From Deltaproteobacteria bacterium (GTDB lineage: Bacteria > Myxococcota_A > Polyangia > Polyangiales > Sandaracinaceae): 64,000 bases of DNA. Location: contig JAFLCL010000018.1 of NCBI GenBank assembly GCA_017303575.1, forward strand, positions 1-64,000, read 5' to 3'. Each line of letters begins with the position of its first letter. Position 1 is the stretch's first letter. Positions 57,637 to 64,000 of this stretch are shown piece after piece. The notes beneath the pieces were generated by a model. That model was not told where the DNA came from and ran no database searches. It saw only the letters and a program-made list of their open reading frames with translations. The translations under genes and the position numbers were made by a program.

Positions 57637-60015
57637 TCACTCGAACGGGTTGAGGATGCCGGGCATCGCGACCGGCTCCTCGGACGACGGCGGCGCCGAC
57701 GACATCGTCACAGGCTCCGGAGTCCTGGGACGCATCGAGGGCTCGCCGCCGCGAGGTCGCGAGGGACGTGCGCCGAGCGTGGTCAGCGGCCGCTCCGATG
57801 TCACCGGAGGCGGGTCGATCGCGACCGGCAGCGTGCTCGGTGGCTCGGCGCGCGCGATCGGTGGCGTCGTCGACGGGGGCGGCTGCGGGGGAGTCACGAC
57901 GCCCGCGGTGGTCGGCGGCGCCTGCGCGAGGACGGGGGCTTCGATGGGGGCGGCTGGCGTGGCCGGGGCTCGTCGCGTGATCACGAACGCCAGGGTCATC
58001 AGCGCGAGCGCCACGAGCGCGAGCGCGACGATCCACGCCGTCCGAGACGAACCACCGAGGCCGATGCGGGCCATCGTGCCAGCCCCCACGCGCGCGTCCT
58101 CCGCGCGGATCGCGGGGGCAGTGTCGAGATGGGTCGGAGCAGCGAGCGCCGGCACCACCGAGCCATCGCGAATCGCCGTCGCCGTGGGACGCCCCGTGGG
58201 CTTGAGCTGCACGAGCGCGTCGCGCATCGCGCCTGCGTGTGGGTAGCGGCGGGCTGGATCGCTCGACATCGCCTGCGACAGCATCTTCGCGAGGCCCTCG
58301 TTGCCGATCGCGCTCGCGTGGAGCGGCGGCAGGATCATCGGGCGCCCGAACGGCAACGTGTCGCTCGTGGGCAGCGCGCCGGTCAGCATCTCGTAGAGCG
58401 TCACGCCCACCGCGTACACGTCGGCGCGCGCGTCGACGCCCTCCATGCGCAGCTGCTCCGGGGGCATGTAGGCGGGTGTGCCGATGGCCGTGCCGCGGTG
58501 CGTGAGCTTGGGGCCCGCGAGCTCCTCACGGAGCTTCACGATGCCGAAGTCGAGCACCTTGACGAGGTGGGCGCCGCTCGCGAGCGGCACGAGGAAGATG
58601 TTGGCCGGCTTCACGTCGCGGTGGGTCATGCCTGCCGCGTGCGCCACGGCCAGACCGTCGAGCACCTGAAGCGTGACGTCGATCGCCTCGGAGGAGGAGA
58701 GCGCTCCCTTGCGTCGCAGCCTCGCGAGCAAGGACTCGCCCGCGAGGAGCTCCATCACGAGGTACGCGCCGTGGGTCGCATCGATCCCGAGGTCGAGCAC
58801 GCCCACGACGTTCGGGTGTCCGAGGCTCGCTGCCGCGCGCGCCTCGCGCTCGAGCCGGGCGAACACGATGCGATCGATGTCCACGCCGCCGCGCGCGACC
58901 TTCACCGCCACGCGTCGCGCGATGTGCTCGTCGGTCGCCTCGTAGACGTCGCTCATGCCGCCGCTGCCGATCGGCCGGAGCAAGCGATAGCGGCCCCCGA
59001 TCAGCGTGCTGGGGGACAAGGTGCTGGTGGGCGCGCGGGGCTCCGCGTCGCGCTCCTGGCTGTGCGTGAGCGGGGCGTCGGGCTCCCCGATGGGCATCAC
59101 ACCGATCGGCGGGGGCGGATCCATGGCGGGCGCGCCGAGCAAGGTGCGGGCCGAGATCAGGGCGTCTGCGAACGCGCGCGCCGAGGCGAAGCGTCGGGAG
59201 GGATCGCGGTCCATCGCCCGCTCGAGGTGCGCGACCAGCGGCGACGGCAGATCGGCCCGCAGCGCCACGAGCGACTCGGGGCTCGTGGTGAGGATGCGGG
59301 CGCGCAGCGCGACGGGGCTCGGCGCCTCGAAGGCGGGCTTGCCCGCGAGCGCCTCGTAGATCGAGAGCGCCGCCGCGTACACGTCGCACCGCACGTCGCT
59401 CCGGCTCGCGCCTTCACGCAGGCACTCGGGCGGCACGTAGGCGGGCGAGCCCACGACGACGCCCGCAGCGGTGAGGCGTGCGGCATCGGCCTCGAGCAAG
59501 CCGAGCGTGCCGAAGTCGAGCAGCTTGAGCGAGGTGCGACCGGTCGGGAGCAGCGCGAGCATCACGTTCGCGGGCTTCACGTCGCGGTGCACGATGCCCA
59601 CCGCGTGGGCGGCCGCCAGCGCCTCGAGCAGCTCGAGCGCGAGATCGACGACGTCGAGCACCGGCAGGGGCCCTTCGCGCGCGATCCTCTCCGCGAGCGT
59701 CTCTCCCCGCAGTCGCTCCATCACGACGCACGGCGTGCCATCCGCTAGCTCGGTGACGTCGAGGATCTGCACGATGTTCGGGTGACCGATGGCGCCTGCG
59801 GCTCGCGCTTCTCGCTCGAAGCGGGCGCGCGCCTTCGTGTCGGCCTGGAGGTCGAGGGTCTTGATCGCGACCTCGCGCTCGAGCTTCGCGTCGTGGGCCA
59901 CGTGGACTGTCCCCGCGCTCCCGCGCCCGATGATCTCGCCGAGCGTGTAGCGGCCGTCCGAGAGCGTGTCGTCGCGCTCGGCGGGCTCGGGCAGCGGCTC
60001 CGCAGTGGCCGTCAT
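57637..60015 (-). CDS. Membrane protein with two Ser/Thr kinase domains
   Basis: 792 residues with two complete Hanks-type kinase domains. Domain 1 (about residues 22-290): IIGRGSAGTVHVAHD, VAIKTL, HRDVKPANV, LLDFGTLG. Domain 2 (about 345-615): IGSGGMSDVYEATDE, VAVKVA, HRDVKPANI, VLDFGIVK. Both keep the Gly loop, Lys, HRD, DFG and APE-like (VPPE, MPPE) residues. A linker rich in Pro lies between. A single membrane helix (about residues 659-680, TAWIVALALVALALMTLAFV) follows domain 2, then a Pro/Thr-rich extracellular tail of about 110 residues. ATG at 60015 is used; a much longer in-frame extension upstream is antisense to the next gene and rejected. Confidence 0.93.
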   Translation of the reverse strand: MTATAEPLPEPAERDDTLSDGRYTLGEIIGRGSAGTVHVAHDAKLEREVAIKTLDLQADTKARARFEREARAAGAIGHPNIVQILDVTELADGTPCVVMERLRGETLAERIAREGPLPVLDVVDLALELLEALAAAHAVGIVHRDVKPANVMLALLPTGRTSLKLLDFGTLGLLEADAARLTAAGVVVGSPAYVPPECLREGASRSDVRCDVYAAALSIYEALAGKPAFEAPSPVALRARILTTSPESLVALRADLPSPLVAHLERAMDRDPSRRFASARAFADALISARTLLGAPAMDPPPPIGVMPIGEPDAPLTHSQERDAEPRAPTSTLSPSTLIGGRYRLLRPIGSGGMSDVYEATDEHIARRVAVKVARGGVDIDRIVFARLEREARAAASLGHPNVVGVLDLGIDATHGAYLVMELLAGESLLARLRRKGALSSSEAIDVTLQVLDGLAVAHAAGMTHRDVKPANIFLVPLASGAHLVKVLDFGIVKLREELAGPKLTHRGTAIGTPAYMPPEQLRMEGVDARADVYAVGVTLYEMLTGALPTSDTLPFGRPMILPPLHASAIGNEGLAKMLSQAMSSDPARRYPHAGAMRDALVQLKPTGRPTATAIRDGSVVPALAAPTHLDTAPAIRAEDARVGAGTMARIGLGGSSRTAWIVALALVALALMTLAFVITRRAPATPAAPIEAPVLAQAPPTTAGVVTPPQPPPSTTPPIARAEPPSTLPVAIDPPPVTSERPLTTLGARPSRPRGGEPSMRPRTPEPVTMSSAPPSSEEPVAMPGILNPFE

Positions 60016-60195
60016 TCGAGCGTTCGAGCCTATCACCGGCGTCCGCGGCGCGGGGGCCGTCCGGTGCGTGCGGCGCACACGCGGTCGCGTGTCGCGGGCA
60101 CGCGCGCGTGCCCTCCGCAGCAGCCAATCGCGCGGATCGGGGTCGGCACGGAAACGGCTAACCTGCGGCCGCATCCCCACCCTCGGAGGAGCTCG
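60016..60195. promoter_or_regulatory. Divergent promoter region with an 18-bp perfect palindrome
   Basis: 180 bp between the kinase operon (minus) and the beta-propeller gene (plus). GGGCACGCGCGCGTGCCC (60096-60113) is fully self-complementary and lies about 80 bp from each start codon. No clear promoter hexamers were identified. GGAGGAG directly precedes the plus-strand ATG. Confidence 0.4.
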
Positions 60196-63100
60196 ATGCG
60201 CTCGAGAACGAACCTTGTGACCCTCGTGCGATCGCGGTGGCTCGGCACGCTGTGCGTCGGCGCGCTCGGGCTGGCGTCGCTCGTGCTCCCGCGCGGGGTC
60301 GAGGCGCAGGCCACCCTCCTCCACTCGCTCGATGGGCCCGCCGCGAACGCGAGGCTCGGCAGCAGCGTGTCGATCTCGGGCACGCGTGTCGCCGTCGGTA
60401 GCGCCGGCAGCGGTGGCAGCGTCCGCGTCTACGACGTGGAGTCCGATCGCCTCGTCCACCGGGCGACGCTGACGATGCCTGCGGGCGCGACGTCCGCCTT
60501 CGGACAGCAGGTCACGATCGACGGCGATCGCCTGTTCGTCTGCGACACGGACTACGACAGCGAGGCTGCGGCGATCTTCGCTTACCGCCTCGCCGCCGAC
60601 GGAACGTGGACGCTGCGTCAGACGATCCAGCCGACCGAGCGCAGCAACGGACAGTTCTGCGTCGGCGGGATCCAGGTGCGCGGCGATCTCTTGGCGACCT
60701 CGGCGTTCTACTTCGATCGCTTCAGCACGCGGATGGGCCGCGTGTTCCTGTTCCGGCGAGGGAGCGACGACGTGTGGCGGCAAGCGCTCAACGTCCCGCC
60801 GCCGATGACGAGCGCGGGCTGCAGCGAGTGTCAGTTCTTCGGGATCGGCCTCGCCTTCGACGGTCGTCGGCTCGCCGCGAGCGATCTCTCGCGCAACACG
60901 GTCTACGTCTGGGATCTGGTCGTCACGCCGACGGAGGTCACGCTCGGCACGATGCGCGCGTACCCGGGCGCCACATGGCGCTCGGAGCGGTGGGGCTCGG
61001 CGCTCGCCCTCGTCGGACCGAACCTCGTCGTGGGCAGCGACGCACGCGTCGACGGCGTCGCCAACGCGGGCGCGGTCGACTTCCTCGTCGACGATGGCAC
61101 CGCGACCGCCGCCACGCGCATCGCCAGCCACGACGCGCCCACGCCGCACGGCGTGAACGACTTCTACGGACAGCGGCTCGCGCAGCACGGCGAGCACGTG
61201 GTGGCCGCGAGCAACAACGGCTTCGTGTACCTGCATCGTCGCGGGCTCGACGGCAGCTGGACGAGCCCGAGCCGCATGGTTCCCCCTGGCGGCTCCACCA
61301 CCACCTCGTTCGGAGCGAGCGTGGCGCTCCACGGCGAGTACCTCGTGATCGGCGAGTCGGGCTACGACAGCCCGGCCACCAACGCCGGTCGTCTGCACCT
61401 CTACCGCGTGCCGGTGAGGCAGTTCGTCGTCGAGGAGATCGAGCTGCCGCGCCCGCCCGGTCCGCCGGTCAGCGCCTTCGGCGTCGACGCGTCCGTCGAC
61501 CGCGCCGGCTCCGTCGCAGCCGCGGCCGATGATCGTGGCACCAACCTGTACGCGCTCGATCTGCGCACGCGCAGCGCCGAGCTCACGCAGGTGGTGACGC
61601 ACGTCCATCCCGCGAGCAGCTACCTCGCGCACAGCGTCGACGTCGCGAACGGCACCCTCGCCGTCGCCGATCAAGACGTGGGCGGCGGCCGCGGTGACGT
61701 GACCTTCTACGAGCGGGCGGGCGACACGTTCGACTACACGTCGACGAGCGTGCACGGCCTCGCGCGCATGGGAGGCCTCTGGGGCTACGACCTCACACGC
61801 GACGGCGACCGCATCGTCGTCGGAGCGCCCTACGCCGGGCTCGACGCGTGGATCACGGTGCTCTCGCGCACGAGCCCAGGCGGCGCCTGGTCCACGGCCG
61901 CAACGATCGACGCGCCCGACGACGGACAGCTCTTCGGCTTCGGCGTCGACATCGAGGGCGACACGGTCGTCGCCGGCTGCATCGATCGCGGATGCCCGGG
62001 CGGCAACACCGGCGCTGCGTTCGTCTTCCGCCTCGAGGGCGGGACCTTGCGCGAGGAAGCGCGCATCGTCCCACCCGCGGTCTCGAGCGGCGGCGTCGTG
62101 CAGTGTGGTGCGCGCCTCGCGCTCGAGGGCGAGCGGCTCGCGATCGGCTGCCGCTACGACTCCGGCCTCTCGCTCACGCGCGCGGGCGCGGTCTTCGTCT
62201 ACGAGCGCACGGGCACGCGCTGGAGCGAGCAGCCGACGCGCATCCTCCGGCCGACGACGCGCGCGAGCAACGCCGCGTTCGGTGACGGCGTGGAGCTCGA
62301 GGGATCGGTCGTGGCGGTGACGCAGCTGATCGGCGCAGGCGTCGCGGCCCCGCTGTCTGCGTACATCGATGGCACCGAGGTGCTCCGCCACACGCTCGCG
62401 TCGGGCGAGTCCGCGCAGATCCTTCAGGTCGACGGAAACCTCTACGCGGTCGGCTCGATCTTCGCGCCGGTCGGAGGCATCCCGATGGCCGGCCGCGCCT
62501 ACGTGCTGCGCGCCGGATACCCCGACGGCGCGCTCTGCGGCGCCGGCGCGGAGTGCCTGCACGGGCGCTGCGAGGGCTTCGTGTGCGTCGGACCGAGCCC
62601 GCTCGGCGCGGCGTGCACGACGGATGACACGTGTGGAAGCGGCGAGTGCAGCGACGGTGTCTGCTGCGATCGCGCGTGTGATGGAACCTGTGAGGCGTGT
62701 GGTGCCATGGGCGTGTGCGAGCCCATCCCCGGCGGGCTCGATCCGGCGGAGGAGTGCATGGACTCGTTGTGCGGCGTGGTCTCGTGCAACGGGGCCAACG
62801 CGTGCGGCGCCACGCCGACGTGCGATGCGGGCAGGGACTTCGACGCAGGAACGGACGCCGCCATGACGACCACGGACGCTGGCCCCGAGCCCGATGCGTT
62901 CGTACCGCCGGGTGTCGACGTGGGCGCGCGTGATGCCGCGACGGTGGGCAGCGACGTCTCGTCCCCGCCGGGCGTCGATGCCGCGGCGACGGGGGCCACG
63001 GTCCCGCGTGTTCCGCTCTCCTGCACGTGCACCGCGGCAGGCTCCGATCGTGCTCGCGACGATGCGCCAGCGCTCTTGGGTCTCGCCGCGCTCGGTCTCG

Positions 63101-64000
63101 CGCTCGCGTCGCGTCGTCGTGCTGGCCGTCGTGCGCGCGCCGCGTGCCAGACGATCGGGCTGTCGCTCGCGCTGGTCGTGGCGTCGTTCGGTGCCCACGT
63201 CACGCAAGCTCGCGCGCAGAGCACCGCGCCCTCCACCGACGATGCCGAGGCGCAGCGCGAGGCGCGCGCGCGCTTCGAGCTCGGCCACGCGCACTACGAT
63301 GCGGGTCGCTATGTCGAAGCGGCCGCAGAGTTCGAGCGCGCGTACGCGCTGACCCACCGCGCAGGCCTGCTCTACAACCTGCACCTCTCGTATCAGTTCG
63401 CGGGCAACATGCCGGAGGCGACGCGCACGCTGCGGCTCTACCTCGCGAACGCGACCGACATCGAGGCGAGCGTGCGACGCGCGCTCGAGCGGCGGCTCGC
63501 GACGGCGGAGGCGACCCTCGCGGCGCAGACGCCGACGCCAGCGCAGCCCGAGCCCACCGAGACCACCCAGCCGCTCGAGCCCGAGCTCGTGGATCCGACG
63601 ACTCCCGAGCCCGTCGACGTCGTCGTGACCCCGCCCGATCAGGGCGATCCGGTCGACGACACGGCATCGTCAGGTCTGGGCCTCGAGCCCGGCATCGCCG
63701 TGATGGCGGTGGGCGCAGCGACGTTGATCGGCGCGGCCGTCACGGGCGGCCTCGCGCTCGGTGCGCAGTCCGAGCGCGACGCAGCCTGCACGCTCGGCGC
63801 CTCGATGACCGAGTGCGCCTCCACGTACGATCAGCAGAGCGTGGTGGGCCGCTTCACCACGATGCGCGACACGGCGTGGGCCCTCGGCATCGTCGGTGGA
63901 ATTGCGCTCGCAGCAGGCGCGGTCCTCCTCGTCGTCGGGGCGACGGACGACGCACCGGCAGTCACACCGCAGGTAGCGTGCGGACCCGACGGCTGCATGG
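60196..64000 (+). CDS. Beta-propeller/MYXO-CTERM protein fused in frame to a TPR/two-TM protein (partial)
   Basis: One frame stays open for 1268 codons to the window end. Residues 1-37 are a signal peptide. About 38-775 form FG-GAP-like repeats (SAFGQQVTIDGDRLFVCD, TSFGASVALHGEYLVIGES, FGFGVDIEGDTVVAGC). About 776-880 are Cys-rich (CSDGVCCDRACDGTCEACG). At about 941-980 lies a MYXO-CTERM-like anchor (CTCTAAG, a hydrophobic helix, then SRRRAGRR). Instead of a stop, the frame continues into a second hydrophobic signal-like helix (IGLSLALVVASFGAHVTQA), a TPR module (about 1015-1090), a Pro/Glu linker and two membrane helices (about 1160-1250). The start has a perfect GGAGGAG. The first part would be surface-exposed. 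Whether the second part is made as a fusion or from an internal start is unclear. Confidence 0.8.
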   Translation, partial: MRSRTNLVTLVRSRWLGTLCVGALGLASLVLPRGVEAQATLLHSLDGPAANARLGSSVSISGTRVAVGSAGSGGSVRVYDVESDRLVHRATLTMPAGATSAFGQQVTIDGDRLFVCDTDYDSEAAAIFAYRLAADGTWTLRQTIQPTERSNGQFCVGGIQVRGDLLATSAFYFDRFSTRMGRVFLFRRGSDDVWRQALNVPPPMTSAGCSECQFFGIGLAFDGRRLAASDLSRNTVYVWDLVVTPTEVTLGTMRAYPGATWRSERWGSALALVGPNLVVGSDARVDGVANAGAVDFLVDDGTATAATRIASHDAPTPHGVNDFYGQRLAQHGEHVVAASNNGFVYLHRRGLDGSWTSPSRMVPPGGSTTTSFGASVALHGEYLVIGESGYDSPATNAGRLHLYRVPVRQFVVEEIELPRPPGPPVSAFGVDASVDRAGSVAAAADDRGTNLYALDLRTRSAELTQVVTHVHPASSYLAHSVDVANGTLAVADQDVGGGRGDVTFYERAGDTFDYTSTSVHGLARMGGLWGYDLTRDGDRIVVGAPYAGLDAWITVLSRTSPGGAWSTAATIDAPDDGQLFGFGVDIEGDTVVAGCIDRGCPGGNTGAAFVFRLEGGTLREEARIVPPAVSSGGVVQCGARLALEGERLAIGCRYDSGLSLTRAGAVFVYERTGTRWSEQPTRILRPTTRASNAAFGDGVELEGSVVAVTQLIGAGVAAPLSAYIDGTEVLRHTLASGESAQILQVDGNLYAVGSIFAPVGGIPMAGRAYVLRAGYPDGALCGAGAECLHGRCEGFVCVGPSPLGAACTTDDTCGSGECSDGVCCDRACDGTCEACGAMGVCEPIPGGLDPAEECMDSLCGVVSCNGANACGATPTCDAGRDFDAGTDAAMTTTDAGPEPDAFVPPGVDVGARDAATVGSDVSSPPGVDAAATGATVPRVPLSCTCTAAGSDRARDDAPALLGLAALGLALASRRRAGRRARAACQTIGLSLALVVASFGAHVTQARAQSTAPSTDDAEAQREARARFELGHAHYDAGRYVEAAAEFERAYALTHRAGLLYNLHLSYQFAGNMPEATRTLRLYLANATDIEASVRRALERRLATAEATLAAQTPTPAQPEPTETTQPLEPELVDPTTPEPVDVVVTPPDQGDPVDDTASSGLGLEPGIAVMAVGAATLIGAAVTGGLALGAQSERDAACTLGASMTECASTYDQQSVVGRFTTMRDTAWALGIVGGIALAAGAVLLVVGATDDAPAVTPQVACGPDGCM

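Noticed and set aside
60016-63384. An in-frame upstream extension of the kinase to 1915 residues
   Set aside because: It would be antisense to the beta-propeller gene, and the ATG at 60015 gives a normal kinase N-terminus.

Overview
This window reads as a chromosomal segment of a GC-rich myxobacterium (Myxococcota). The pointers are the very high GC with G/C third positions, a MYXO-CTERM-like surface protein with a Cys-rich module, lipoproteins with Asp/Ala-rich tethers, giant TPR proteins, a Ser/Thr kinase next to a sigma-54 activator, and frequent GTG starts. The assignment to a Sandaracinus-like lineage is an inference from gene style. I see no rRNA, tRNA, insertion sequence, integrase or CRISPR array.

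Layout. 1-3252 (minus): the N-terminal part of a very large TPR protein running off the window. 3550-6695 (minus): a small operon of a YbjN-like protein, a predicted outer-membrane beta-barrel and a 13-haem c-type cytochrome, a candidate electron conduit. 6856-18137: an unrecognised gene, then the first half of a surface-polysaccharide locus. It holds an AurF-like diiron oxygenase, a GNAT-like protein, a 2OG-Fe(II) oxygenase, a Wzx-type flippase, a GT4 glycosyltransferase, an O-antigen ligase/polymerase-like protein and a complete rmlBACD operon for dTDP-L-rhamnose. 18132-18490: a tandem pair of hairpin-rich non-coding repeats.

18490-29998: a block mostly unrelated to polysaccharide. It has a molybdenum hydroxylase (large and small subunits plus a MocA-like cytidylyltransferase, split by a glycosyltransferase gene on the other strand), a queuosine-precursor transporter, a TerC-family protein and two lipoproteins. 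30168-48606: the second half of the polysaccharide locus. It holds WecB, several GT4 enzymes, a heparinase II/III protein, a fused alcohol dehydrogenase/Gfo-Idh oxidoreductase, an NAD epimerase, a CgeB-like protein, AsnB, Gmd and Fcl (GDP-L-fucose), a GT-A-like protein, a Wzy-like polymerase and a GT39-like membrane protein.

48623-55811 (minus): central metabolism in one direction, mdh then a lipoprotein, a second asnB, sucC, sucD and ndk. 55900-60015 (minus): a two-gene signalling operon with a protein carrying two intact Ser/Thr kinase domains followed by a sigma-54-dependent activator. 60196-64000 (plus): a beta-propeller/MYXO-CTERM protein that reads in frame, without a stop codon, into a signal-peptide-like segment and a TPR/two-TM protein, and leaves the window still open.

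Together the polysaccharide genes would supply dTDP-rhamnose, GDP-fucose and UDP-ManNAc, assemble a repeat unit through about ten glycosyltransferases, flip it and polymerise it. Amidation (AsnB), N-oxidation or hydroxylation (AurF-like, 2OG oxygenase) are possible modifications. The most unusual items are the double kinase operon, the read-through MYXO-CTERM/TPR fusion, the porin/13-haem cytochrome pair, the covarying hairpin repeats, and a 26-bp inverted repeat holding two divergent -10-like boxes upstream of gmd.
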